DNA of 64,000 nt from Siphonodentalium dalli (Eukaryota > Mollusca > Scaphopoda > Gadilida > Siphonodentaliidae). Each line of letters opens with the position of its first letter. The stretch's first letter is position 1. The stretch is taken from NCBI GenBank assembly GCA_032622095.1, contig CP136061.1, forward strand, positions 61,755,127-61,819,126, written 5' to 3'. This document shows positions 11,994 through 22,705 of the stretch, in pieces. Both the position numbers and the translations under genes were made by a program. A model generated the notes under the pieces. That model was given only the letters and a program-made list of their open reading frames with translations. It did not search any database and had not been told where the DNA came from.

Positions 11994-12564
11994 AGGGGGG
12001 GGGGGGGGGGGGTCGGAAAAAAATTTCAGGCACGTATGGCATTTTTTCCCTTTCGATCATTTTTTGTACCCACCCCACCCCCACCGCCAATTTTTTTTCA
12101 GTTTTCGGCAGTTTTTTCCGACCATTTTTTGACACCCACCCCCCCCCTTTTAACACTAAAACAGAGATTTGCGGGGGGAAATTCACTGTAAACAGCTGTA
12201 AATGAATTTCTGTGCATACTATTTATCATGGATGTTAACATGGACATGTAAATAGGAATGAGTAATTTTGAGGTCATTCGGCCAAAAAAACATGGCTGCC
12301 AGCGGCCATCTTGGATTTCAAAATTTGCAACAAAATACAACACGATAACTGCCTGCAGTCAGTTTACCAGTTAGAATTACATTATTTCTCTCATTCAAAC
12401 TGATTCAAAGTGGTTTTGAAGCCCAACTCATTGCCAAAACACTAAAAACAAGCAGGAATTTTTTTTTTTAGTTGCGGAAAAAATTGCTTGTTGGTGGCTT
12501 TGACCACCCACCCACCCCGGCATACGTGCCGGAAGAAATTTTTTCACCCCCCCCCCCCCCCCCT
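11994..12564. mobile_element. MITE with poly-G/poly-C ends
   Basis: GATAATTTC flanks both ends (11985-11993 and 12565-12573). The left end is A followed by 18 G, and the right end is 17 C followed by T. Inside these, GAAAAAAATTTC and GGCACGTATGGC at left match GGCATACGTGCC and GAAATTTTTTC at right in inverted order, giving about 45 bp of terminal inverted repeat. The 8-9 bp duplication fits hAT (or Mutator). Non-coding, 571 bp. Confidence 0.75.
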
Positions 12565-12573
12565 GATAATTTC

Positions 12574-12879
12574 GGAAGTATTTGGGAATATATTTTTTCT
12601 CAGAGAATCAAGCGAAAAGCATTGTAAAATACAATGGTATTCATCTCCTAGTATATCCATGTTACATCTCGTGCTTACACCATCTTTCTGGTCGGTATTA
12701 TTCTATAATTCAGTTTAAATGGGAATTCTGTGATTGGTCAATCGAAATCTAGTAAGGATAATTGCATCCTTGCTATTCAAATTTTTCAGATAATCTTCAA
12801 GGTAAAATATTGTTTGCAATTTGTTGTATCTAGTACATTGACTTGATTGTTCCATATTAATTTTCAATTGTAGTACATG
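12574..12879. other. Spacer, nothing recognised
   Basis: AT-rich, no feature. Confidence 0.35.
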
Positions 12880-13816
12880 TTCGTATAGGGCATTCGGTGC
12901 TTGTTGCTGGACACTATTATTCGTATTTAAAACATCAATGGTAATATTATCCTGATCCCACCATAGAGATGGAATCCTTATGGTTAGAGGACGATAGATT
13001 TCTGGACATACTGTGCAGATAATGGAATTAGTCAGCTGACATGTCGTAACGCACTCTTGATTGACTGTCTTCTATATTCACCCGAAATTGTAGCTCATAT
13101 CCCTTCCTTCCATGTCAATGAATTCAATGAGTAATTCAGTGACGTTCACTCCGCCTTACTTTACAAGATCAGGTGTATACTGTTATCATGGAAAGATCTC
13201 GCGCCTACGCATACATCTGAACGAATCCGTGCCGAAGCTTGTGGGCTGCCATTTGTGCCTCGTGACTTAACGAAAAAGTGATGTACTTTGGAGAATCATT
13301 TGATCCCCTCGCGATGCAAACTTTTTTCGAATCTGTGAACAAGCTCAGCGGGATTATAACATGTATATCATGCTGACATGTCGTATTTGAACGAGAAATT
13401 GAAAGATATATCTACCAGGATGCCACAGTGTCACCACTGGGTAGTCGGCCAGTGAATAATTGTAAGAAACAAGTTCAAGATGCGAAATCGCCATGATTAA
13501 GTTGTGATTGTATTCGTGGGCGTCGTTCATATAGAAAGCGTTGCGGCATACAAAAGCTTAGGATGGGGTGAAGGAGAAGATCACTCGATCTTTTCGACCA
13601 TATTATACAACCCTCCGTGAAAAGCTGCGATCGTCTACCTCCGTAAATACCAAATAATATTGGAATTTGCTTGGGCGTCAAAAGGAAAGTAATACTAGAA
13701 CAATCCTAAATATTTTGCAATTTCGCGAGTATTATGCCTCGTTCAATGCACGCGTTGACGATGAATGTTTCGATGTCAGGAATCTTAATTCTGACGTCTT
13801 GGACTATGAAATATCT
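12880..13816 (+). pseudogene. Decayed non-LTR retrotransposon: endonuclease C-terminal half and linker
   Basis: Conceptual translation across several frames shows LIDCLLYSPEIVAHIPSF near 13056-13110, closely followed by FNE, a stop, and FSDVHSAL near 13131-13155. This is the end of the APE-like endonuclease domain of non-LTR ORF2 proteins (the -DY---SP------F-V------SDH/SDVH segment). Further on, FREYYASFNARVDDECFDV and then DVLDYEIS at 13725-13816 correspond to the linker just before the reverse transcriptase. Many stops and frame changes make it a fossil. The MITE at 13817-14242 cuts it exactly after the last of these codons, and the next recognisable piece is the reverse transcriptase downstream. 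Confidence 0.65.
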
Positions 13817-14242
13817 ATGGAATCCTATTAGGGCCACTTCCTAATGGCGCTTTCGACAAAAAGTGCGCCACTAGTAACGCGCCGAAAGCGACAAAATATG
13901 CGCCGTTACGGCGCACTATTTGTCGCTTTCGGCGCACTTTTTGTCGCTTTCGGCGCACTTTTTGTCGCTTTCGGCGCTTTCGGTGCATTTTGTCGCTTTC
14001 GGCGCGTTACTAATGGCGCACTTTTTGTCGCTTTCGGCGCGCCATTAGGTATACTATTAGGTCCACTCCCTATAATGGCGCGCGCCGGAAGCGACAAAAA
14101 GTGCGCCATTAGGGTATGTTTCGGCGCGCACCGAAAGCGGCAAAAAGTGCGCACTTTTTGTCGCGTTACTAATGCCGCACTTTTTGTCGCTTTCGGCGCG
14201 CGCCGAAAGCGCCATTAGCAAGTGGCCCTAATAGGATTCCAT
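13817..14242. mobile_element. hAT-like MITE built of GCGCACTTTTTGTCGC repeats
   Basis: Terminal inverted repeats of about 40 bp: the left end starts ATGGAATCCTATTAGGGCC, and the right end is its reverse complement. An 8-bp duplication AAATATCT lies at 13809-13816 and 14243-14250. The body is a GC-rich set of about 22-bp units (GCGCACTTTTTGTCGCTTTC and its reverse) in both orientations, unlike the AT-rich surroundings. The open frames through it (13844-14218 plus, 13906-14154 minus) are repeat translations. It is inserted in the decayed non-LTR element. Confidence 0.88.
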
Positions 14243-14250
14243 AAATATCT

Positions 14251-16195
14251 ATCTAAGAAATAAATGTCGCTATATCCAAAATTAACTTTGCGATTGAGTT
14301 GACAAAATAGTATGGTAAGCGACTTTATTGTGCCTTCATAGATTTGTCAAAGGCTTTTGACAGTGTTTGTTGCATATAGCTCTGTGGCAGAAACTTTTCA
14401 GTTCTGGAATTAAAGGTAGAATTTTAAACATCATCACGAATATGTATGACGGAATAAAATCTTGTGTGTTTTCTAATAGCGAATATTCCTCATGGTCAAT
14501 GGTAATACTGGTGTCCGACAGGGTGTGAATTCGTCACTTATCCTATTTCCTTTATACAAGAACGATTAAGGGGATGGTTTCCAAATCCCGGTTGCAGAAC
14601 AATTTAAATTTCGATTACCTTAAACTATTTTGTCTAATATATGCAGACGACACCGTATTTTTTCGCAAGGCGCATTTAATTTACAGCATATGCTCAATGA
14701 TTATACACAGCAATGTAATTACTGGAAGTTATCGATAAACAACACCAAAAGTAACGTTGTGCTATTTCGTAAAAAATCAGACCAAGTTATAAGCACTACC
14801 AAATTATTTCACATTAAACAATAAGATAATTTATGTTACTGACGAATACAAGTACCTCGGCGTTATGTTTTCCCACAATGGTTCATTCCTTACCGAGAAG
14901 AAACTCAGATGTGAGCAGGCTAAGAAAGCAAACATGTTTGGTCCCATATGCAACACTTAAGGTGTCGATCCCAACTGTAATATAACTTTAACATAGAACG
15001 GTTGAACCAATGTTATTATACGGATCTGAAATTAGGGATGTCGGCATCGTGAACCTGATAAGTCGAGTTGAACTATGGTTCTTGAAGTTTATTCTTCGTA
15101 TTAAAACAACTACCGCATCGAGTATGGTGTATGGATAACTTGGTATGTTCCCCATTGAAAGCAAATTAAAGAAAAGAATTTGAATTATTTGGCAAAACTA
15201 ATACCTGGCAAACAAACGAAATATGTTTATGATTTACTGGTCATTGTACGTGCAGATGAAAGCGACGAACTGGTAATCAGAGACGTGCATGGTCGAATGG
15301 ACTGGGTTACTCGGGTTAAGAACATATTGGATGGTATTGGAATAAGATGTTCATCACACTTTATCCCAAATATTGATCTTCTACTAAACTGAAATTGCGT
15401 GATACATAACTCCGGGAATGATATAGATCACTTGATCCATCCAAGTGTGTGTTCTACCGTACAGTGAGGGCATCATTCGAATGTGAATCTTACTTTAACG
15501 TGTATGAAGTTTTATAAAAATTCCGACAATCATCGATCACCAAAAGAAATTTGGGACTGGTATGATATAGATATGAGTAATAGACTGTGTACACTGTGCA
15601 ACAAAGCAGTTGGGGACGAATTACATGTATGCGACAACTTAGAACAGGATATAGGGAAATATATAGCCAGTTACTATTATGCTAATCCTACGACCATGAA
15701 CATGTCTCAACTAATGAACATTCGATGACCAGTAGTGTTCAGAAACATATGTAAGTTCCTCCTCTTAGTGAACCGTACGTTAAACATTTGCTTAATTATT
15801 CTTATCATAATACCCCCCCCCCCCCCAGAGCCCCCCACCATCATGACAAAGTTCCGACCAAATTGTCGGGCGACGACTACTCACTTTAGTTCCTCGCTGT
15901 AATAGTAGGGGACGAATCTTCCCCCATAATTTCATAATTTTTTCCAACTTCTCTGTTGTAAATTATCAAACGGGCACATGCGTTGTGATTATCGGCCGAC
16001 CGATCTCCTTCCAATCACATATATGCACCTTTATGTTATGATATTTTGTATTGCCATACATTATCATGTTTAATATTATGTGTGGACTGTGTATTGTATA
16101 TTGTTTTGGGAGATGACCGGCCCAAACTTATCACGTTTTTCTTAACACTGTATGTTAAACACAGTTTAGAAGAATAAACAATAAAGTGTGTCATC
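14251..16195 (+). pseudogene. Decayed non-LTR retrotransposon: reverse transcriptase, C-terminal finger and 3' UTR
   Basis: Fragments seen in order: AFIDLSKAFDS at about 14334-14366 (RT motif A), a TGVRQGV-like motif near 14510-14530 (motif B), YADDTVFF at 14640-14663 (motif C, catalytic Asp pair intact), EYKYLGVMFSHNGSF near 14845-14890, LLYGSE near 15015, LGMFPIESKLKKR near 15140-15175, and a zinc-knuckle-like CTLCNKAVGDELH near 15591-15630. Frames shift repeatedly between these. AATAAA signals at about 16173-16184 mark the likely 3' end. The gene order is that of an endonuclease-type non-LTR element. It continues the piece at 12880-13816, and part of the RT between them is missing. Confidence 0.8.
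15812..15826. repeat. Poly-C run
   Basis: About 15 consecutive C in the 3' part of the decayed retroelement. Confidence 0.9.
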
Positions 16196-17453
16196 GCGAA
16201 AGGACATAACTCACGGCTGCTCCTCTCGTTCTATCCTTCCGCGCTAACACTCGTGTCGCATCAACAAACCCATTAACACAATGGTGTCGTTCTGTGTATA
16301 TATGTTGCCCGCGAAGCTATATTGCTGTCATTGATCACATAAGAAATTAAGAATTGAGCGAGTGGTTGGAGTGGCCGGAATGAACCCCACGCTCGCCGAC
16401 TGACTGTTGAATTTTCTATACGTGCATTATACATTTAGAGTAAATATGACTGTAGAGTGATAAGGTGTTCAAATTTGGTGCCAAGTTGCAATCCTTGAAG
16501 GCGAGATCGCTTGCATACACTCTAAATGCTTCGCGCCACTCGTACATGTGTTAAGGGAGTGCTCAGTCGGCTGTCGATGTTTGGTAACATTGAAAAATAA
16601 ATCGCCACGGTGTTGAGTGTTTTGCTTATCGCGGACTCTTTACGCGATGCATTTAAACAAGCGATCGGCTCACACAAAGTGTGTTTGTGGATAATATCGC
16701 ATGCATACTACCATGGTATGGTATGGTATGATTTTATTCTGCAATATATTTATATGAATACAAAATACAATACAATATTTATGACTATATATTGCATGGA
16801 GATGACGTAGTCTCGAGGACCGTCTTCCCGTCACCTCCATGTGCAGATAAATAATAAGTATTGGCGAGAAGTCAGGTGATGATTTCATTAAACATATATA
16901 CAAGTATATTAATAAAGTTATATTTATATGTCCCTGCATGGTCCATATATAATGTATATTAATTACACATATTTAAGTTTTGACGAGTATAGGAGTGTCG
17001 ATTGGACTGTGGGGTTTAATTAATCAGTATTGGAATTAGCACGGAACTGTCTACAATCATGCATGGCACTTGGTTTTATTACATTTGACATTTGACGGAT
17101 ACATTTCTAGCGTTGATTTGATCAAAAGAGATTTGAATATGGTTCTTGATGTGAGCTTTCTTACATTTTTGTGGAGGCTAGACAAGATTTTGATGAACGG
17201 AAAAAACGGAAGTTCAGTGGAAAATGATGTTTAGGTGTTTGACAAGCGATGTCACAGCGTTGTCTCGTTCTACTACTTGTTGTGTTTAAATATGAGGTAA
17301 ATGCATTTGGCAGTGCATAATAATGCCAGTCATGTATACATAGTGAAACGCGTAGTTTATACAGATCATTATACTATATCATTGTAGTATATTCTTGATT
17401 ATTGGTAATTTGGTAACTTTTACTTCCAAATAATAACCTAATATTCCTTGCCT
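16196..17453. other. Intergenic sequence, nothing recognised
   Basis: No gene, tandem repeat or transposon end was found. A short TGGTATGGTATGGTATGA repeat occurs at about 16711-16730. Confidence 0.4.
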
Positions 17454-17500
17454 TTAAGGTGTGTTTACATTGCTGTAGATCTGTATACAGTTCTACACGC

Positions 17501-18719
17501 ATACTAGTGTAAACGGGTTGATATAGAAATGTACGCAGAAAGAAAACGGTATTTGTTCGTGTGAGCAAAAATCGTGTCCGTTATAAGTCACGGTCAACAC
17601 CGAGGCATTGCGACAGGCAAATCTGATTTGATTAATTGTTACTCGGGCTGCATAACAGCCTATCGGTCAGCACATAGTTATGGAATACAAGGAGCATTGA
17701 GACAATTTTATGAAAATCCGGTGCGCTCTCTTTCTGTGGAAGTAGCCCACGACCGGGCCCACCATCTCCTGCTTCTCTTAGACTCGACTGAGTCTATCAG
17801 CAACGATGCTGACGCGGCACAGATAAAATCGCATTGGCCTAGGGAGATATCCATTGCATATTATAACCAATAGGTTATTGGTCGAGGGTTATGAAGGGAG
17901 AAGGCTCAGTTCTAGCGAAGAAACTGTACACTATTATATTTGAACTGATGGAATATGATGGTAAAACTTTCAGAAATTGTCGGTAGTATAAAAACTATTT
18001 TACATTCCGTTGGCCTTGTTGATGCATGGTCTGACCAATCAGAATTACCAAACAGCCAGAAAAAAGAAATTTCCTTTATTTTGAGAGACCAATTTACTCA
18101 GCAGTGGTGGATAGATATAAAAGGTTCATCAAGAGGAACTTTTTATAAAGAACTGAAAACAACCCTACGTTTAGAATATTATATGCTGGACTTGCCTTTT
18201 AATCTTAGAAAGTATCTGATCAAAATACGTACGTGCAATCATAGACTGGAGGTGGAAACATGTAGATAGGGTAAGCACGGAACAAAGAACAACATATGTT
18301 GTATGTGTAAAAGTGGGCGATGAATACCACTTCATCATGAAATGCACTAACCTGAATCACTTGCGAATTAAATACACAACGAAACACTATTGGGACACAC
18401 CTTCTAAGATAAAGTCCTATGAACTCCTAACAAAATCTTGTCAATTGGAACTGAGAAATTTGTGCTTGTACTTAAAGTTAGCATTCAAACTCAGAAATCA
18501 GTATCGGTAATATAAAAGCTATTGCTGTTGTTTTTTATGATAAATAGCTATGATGCCAATGTTGTTGTTGCTGTTGTTGTTATTTTCGAATGATTTATCC
18601 ATATGACATATATGAACAAGATGAATAATTGACTAAATAGTGTTTGAACGAGTAACTCATATGTAAATATAAACGCAGACGACGTGATAATGATATATAT
18701 AATGATGATTATGAGAATG
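17501..18719 (+). repeat. 1219-bp direct repeat, left copy
   Basis: Identical to 22706-23924 at an offset of 5205 bp, apart from two substitutions noticed (at about 18271 and 18430). It flanks the retrotransposon at 18720-22705 in the way a target site duplication would, but is about a hundred times longer than usual. It carries the C-terminal remnant of another non-LTR element. Confidence 0.95.
17940..18510 (+). pseudogene. C-terminal remnant of a second non-LTR retrotransposon ORF2 (left copy)
   Basis: Frame 17955-18269 reads through LRDQFTQQWWIDIKGSSRG, then LPFNLRKYLIKIRTCNHRLE. After a small break, frame 18313-18510 gives GDEYHFIMKCTNLNHLRIKY. This is the conserved tail of endonuclease-type non-LTR ORF2 proteins: LP--LR------R--NH-L--E, C--C, GDE-H----C. 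The Cys pair (ICCMC-like) lies across the frame break. The upstream 99-codon open frame (17574-17873) may be an earlier part of the same ORF2, but I do not recognise it. The broken frames mean it is not functional. Confidence 0.75.
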
Positions 18720-18724
18720 CTAGT

Positions 18725-21700
18725 TTGGACAGTGCCGTTTCAGTCATCCAATACGACGACGATCGCATTTGTGGCATTCAAATACAGATATCAGAATCAC
18801 AGTATGTATACATCTTTCAGGTGTACCTCCCTTCCAGCAATTACCCAGTCACAATGTATAGAGACTATATAAATCGTGTGCAAGACCTTATCGATATGTA
18901 CACAGAAATAGGGCACGTCATTGTAATGGGTGACTTTAACGGCAGTGTACAGAGATCGGATGCCAGAAATAGAAGTTTATCCAAACTTATCTCACAAAAA
19001 TCACTGGTGTCTGTCAACAATACTGACGCTTGTATTGGGCCTTCTGCGACATACGTACCCACCGATGGTGGACCAGGTACCATGATAGACCACATCCTCA
19101 TTCCCGAGGAAGAATCGTACCTAGTACAGAAAATCGAAATCATCGACGACGATTCACTGGATGTCTCTAATCATAGGCCAATTAAAATGGTCATAAATTA
19201 CCCACATAATAATAAAATGGGTCGCTCAGAAAACCAAATTTCAGCATGCAATTGGAAAAAGTTCACTGCCTCGGAAGACTTAATCAATGCTTATCAAACC
19301 GCCGTGCAGGACAGTCTTCCGAACTTTGCCATATCTGACATCGATGATCTCGATTCGTACTACGATTCTGTTGTTAGTGCGATAAACAAAGCTACAACGC
19401 AGCACATACCAAAAAAGTCTTTCAAATCTTTCGCCAAACCGTATTGGAACGACTCTTTGGAATCACTCCACTGCGAAATGCGCAATACTAGAAATAGATG
19501 GCTAGAAGAAGGGAGACCGAGAGGTATTGTAAATATCAGCTACGGCAACTATAAAGAAGCTAAACGCAAATTTCGCCGCGAACTTCGCAAATGTAATGGG
19601 CAATACATGTCTGCTCAAAATGAACAAATTGATAATTCAGCTGAGTTAGACCAGGGTCTCTTTTTCAAGCTCTTTAACAACAAAAGATCGAAATCAAAAC
19701 CGGATAGTAAATTATTCAATGTAAATGGCAAAATAATCCGGAATACGTCGGACATCACCGCTGCATGGGCAGATTACTATGAACAACTATATTCACCTCT
19801 ACAATCGCCCACTTTCGATTCAGAACATCTGGAGAAGATACAACTTTTGATTGCAGATATTTCTGAACATAAGTCACCTTCTAAAGTAGACCAATCTCTC
19901 ATTTATGAGATATCACACAGAGAGCTCAATAACGCTATTAGTAATGCCAAAAAGGGGAAAGCCCCAGGTCCCGACCGCATATGCTATGAGCATGTGGTAC
20001 ATGGTGGCGATACATTGCTCAACTGCACAGCATACATGCTGTCTATGATGTTGAAACTCAGACATGTTCCAAAAATGGCCAAGACGGGATTAATGATTTC
20101 CTTGCATAAGGGTGGAGACAAACCAAAGAACAAGTTCGATAGCTACAGAGCAATTACACTCTTACCCATATTCTATAAGCTCCTGGAAAAGGTTCTGCTC
20201 AATCGCTTCGAAATTAATACACCATATCTCGTTAAAGTTCACCCCCTTCAGAACGGGTTCCAGAAAGAAATAAGTTGCTTAATGTCATCATATGTTGTTA
20301 GCGAATGCATCAATTACACATCAGAGCAGAATAGTAAGCTGTATGCATGTTTCCTAGATGTCCGTAAAGCCTTTGATACTGTGTGGTTAGACGGCCTATT
20401 GATCAAACTTTACAATCGTGGTTTCCGTGGACATATATGGTTCATACTACGGGAGATGTTGTCGGGCTTTTCGTGCTTCGTCAATTATGGTAAATCAATG
20501 TCAAGGGAAATCAAAATACTACAAGGGACGCGACAAGGGGGAATTTTATCCCCTCTTTTATACATGTTGTATATAGATGATCTGTTATATGAACTCGAGG
20601 CATCGAACTATGGTCTTCGGATTGTCTCCACAAACTGCGCGTCGCCAACTCAAGCGGATGATATGACGCTCTTTTCGCTCACAAACGTGGGCCTACAACG
20701 CCTCTGTGATATTTGCACAATGTATAGCCGATTGTGGCGGTTTACATACAACGCACAGAAATGTAAAACCATTGTATTCAATGAAAAAGTGAAGAATCTG
20801 CCTGTGCATCCAAGGAGATGGAAACTTGGTGACGGGTATGTAGACGAAACTGATCACATAACCCATCTTGGCATAACGTTGCATAGAAGCGACTTCGCTC
20901 GTGAGTTCATCGACTGTATTGTCAACAAAATAAGATCCACCTACTTCATGCTGAGCAATGCTGGTATGTATGCAGGTGGAATCACCCCTCAAAGTTGCGA
21001 AACTCTTTACAGATCCATAATTATTCCAAAGGGTCTATACGGATCTGAACTATTGTGTGGTCTATCAGAAACCCATTGGTCAACTCTTGAGAAAATTCAT
21101 CGCTTCTGCCTCAAGCATATCCAGGGACTTCCTGTACGTGCTCGCACTGATATCGTTTTGGGGATGCTTGGCATCCATCCTATCAAGTCATTGATTGATG
21201 CCAGGAAACTCAATTTGTTTGGAAGCCTATGCCGTATGCCTCCTGGCAAAGCTTGCAAGGAAATTTTTGTCACAAGACTTCACATGTACTTCACGGGACA
21301 ACTGGAAAACCCAAATTCCTTCATCAGCGACATTAACAACACTCTTGTTGAATACAACCTATCCGAGCATATGCATCAGTATGCTCATTTCTGCTCATTT
21401 CCTCTGAAATCCGAATGGAAACGCATTACAAAAACCGCGATTAACGACAAATGCGTACAGAAATGGACAGAGAGAACAAATTGTGACACTTCATTTGCGC
21501 GTTTTCGAGAAATTCAACCAAACCCTACTATGTGTCACTTATGGAGAACATGTCGTAAATACCCTATGCATAAGATTGCATTTATCACAGTCGGTCAGCT
21601 CATCGCAGGAAGCGCATTCTCTCAACAAAACACATGCACATTATGCTGTCAGTCACACTCTGATATTATCGAGCACGCACTTATCTCATGCAGTAGCCCA

Positions 21701-21958
21701 CTTATGCATTCCCACAGAAACGAAATGTGGTACCAGATGATTGATCGTTTCGGCATACCGCTATTCGTATGGGCCACGAGTCTCAGCAACAGCGACCTCG
21801 TATTGCTCCATCTCACACATCTTCCACGTGATATATTCACATTTCTTGAGCAAGTTGAGGATACATCAAAGTTTACGAGATTCATTGTTCTTCACACAAA
21901 CTTAATTTGGAGGCGCTATGTCGAACTCTCAGCCACTACGCATGACGGTTTGTGTTAA
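18725..21958 (+). CDS. Non-LTR retrotransposon ORF2 protein: endonuclease (partial) and reverse transcriptase
   Basis: An uninterrupted 1077-codon frame. In family terms the protein nicks target DNA and copies the element's RNA into the nick. The N-terminal part holds the second half of an APE-like endonuclease: IVMGDFNG at about residue 68, IDHILIPEE near 115 and SNHRPIKMV near 145. The SNHRP motif contains the general-base His. Reverse transcriptase follows: KAPGPD near 415, FLDVRKAFDTVW near 545 (first catalytic Asp), QGTRQGGILSPLLYMLYIDD near 600, and QADDMTLFS at nt 20651-20677 (catalytic Asp pair in QADD instead of F/YADD). A CTLCC...H...C finger lies near residues 970-990. The start is artificial: the frame is open through the 5' truncation junction at 18720 and the first true codons are lost. 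The intact frame suggests a young copy. Clade not resolved. Confidence 0.93.
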   Translation: MDSAVSVIQYDDDRICGIQIQISESQYVYIFQVYLPSSNYPVTMYRDYINRVQDLIDMYTEIGHVIVMGDFNGSVQRSDARNRSLSKLISQKSLVSVNNTDACIGPSATYVPTDGGPGTMIDHILIPEEESYLVQKIEIIDDDSLDVSNHRPIKMVINYPHNNKMGRSENQISACNWKKFTASEDLINAYQTAVQDSLPNFAISDIDDLDSYYDSVVSAINKATTQHIPKKSFKSFAKPYWNDSLESLHCEMRNTRNRWLEEGRPRGIVNISYGNYKEAKRKFRRELRKCNGQYMSAQNEQIDNSAELDQGLFFKLFNNKRSKSKPDSKLFNVNGKIIRNTSDITAAWADYYEQLYSPLQSPTFDSEHLEKIQLLIADISEHKSPSKVDQSLIYEISHRELNNAISNAKKGKAPGPDRICYEHVVHGGDTLLNCTAYMLSMMLKLRHVPKMAKTGLMISLHKGGDKPKNKFDSYRAITLLPIFYKLLEKVLLNRFEINTPYLVKVHPLQNGFQKEISCLMSSYVVSECINYTSEQNSKLYACFLDVRKAFDTVWLDGLLIKLYNRGFRGHIWFILREMLSGFSCFVNYGKSMSREIKILQGTRQGGILSPLLYMLYIDDLLYELEASNYGLRIVSTNCASPTQADDMTLFSLTNVGLQRLCDICTMYSRLWRFTYNAQKCKTIVFNEKVKNLPVHPRRWKLGDGYVDETDHITHLGITLHRSDFAREFIDCIVNKIRSTYFMLSNAGMYAGGITPQSCETLYRSIIIPKGLYGSELLCGLSETHWSTLEKIHRFCLKHIQGLPVRARTDIVLGMLGIHPIKSLIDARKLNLFGSLCRMPPGKACKEIFVTRLHMYFTGQLENPNSFISDINNTLVEYNLSEHMHQYAHFCSFPLKSEWKRITKTAINDKCVQKWTERTNCDTSFARFREIQPNPTMCHLWRTCRKYPMHKIAFITVGQLIAGSAFSQQNTCTLCCQSHSDIIEHALISCSSPLMHSHRNEMWYQMIDRFGIPLFVWATSLSNSDLVLLHLTHLPRDIFTFLEQVEDTSKFTRFIVLHTNLIWRRYVELSATTHDGLC

Positions 21959-22135
21959 ACAACCTTTGATCTTTGAAGTTTGAACGTTACGGGTGTTCAC
22001 CATAAGTCGTACTTAAATGTACCACATTCTGTCCTGTCCATAAAATCCGAAGACGACAAATTAAATAAACATGAATAAATTAATAAATCATTATATATAT
22101 ATGTATGCATAGGTATGTGTATATGAGGGTGTGAT

Positions 22136-22137
<2 letters not shown>

Positions 22138-22187
<50 letters not shown>
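22138..22187. repeat. (GT)n microsatellite in the retrotransposon 3' UTR
   Basis: About 25 GT units, followed by further GT-rich sequence to about 22212. Confidence 0.9.
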
Positions 22188-22190
<3 letters not shown>

Positions 22191-22705
22191 GTGTATACGT
22201 GTGTGTATATGTTTTCTTGCGCTAGCGTTTGCACTGTCGCAACATCATCCTACATATAGTCTATTCCACTTAATGGGTGCATACATTTATAGGGGAGCTA
22301 TTGTCGAGCAAGGGCATTGCGTTTGCTGACTCTTTGGGGAGAGAGATTCTTCTAAGCGAATCCAACTCCAACTAGAGTTCCTTTTGTAATTGTATGCACC
22401 TGCTTATGGTGTGCTGTTGTGACAGTGCATCATAACGTATGTATGTACGGTTGTGTTTGTGTCTGCGCCATGTGTTAGATTGTATATGCGTACGGGTGTG
22501 GTCGAGAGGGTGTGTGTTTTCTGTTGATGTGATATGTAAGCTCGTGTTCGTGTACATACAATTAGAATGGTATTCTTTTCCTCGGTAGTTTGTTCTCTTG
22601 TCTGTCTTTTCATTACTTCTTGATTGCTAAATGTATTTATGTTACATTCATGTATACTATGTCTTGTTAAATCTTCAATACTGGAGGCAATAAAGATATA
22701 TATAT

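Larger units (their letters stand above)
18720..22705 (+). mobile_element. 5'-truncated non-LTR retrotransposon
   Basis: Begins abruptly inside the endonuclease coding region and continues through one long ORF2. A 747-bp 3' UTR follows, with a (GT)n tract (about 22138-22187), and the element ends at AATAAAGATATATATAT. 5' truncation and a simple A/T tail are the usual signature of target-primed reverse transcription. Flanked by the 1219-bp direct repeats. Confidence 0.85.

Noticed and set aside
13844-14218. 124-codon frame with GALFVAFGALFVAFGA repeats
   Set aside because: Translation of the 22-bp units inside a MITE with clear inverted ends and target duplication.
17574-17873. Perfectly repeated 99-codon frame (also at 22779-23078), which might suggest a conserved gene
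   Set aside because: The identity comes from the 1219-bp duplication, not from selection. The start is GTG and the frame closes before the recognisable ORF2 tail. It may be an earlier part of the same retroelement.
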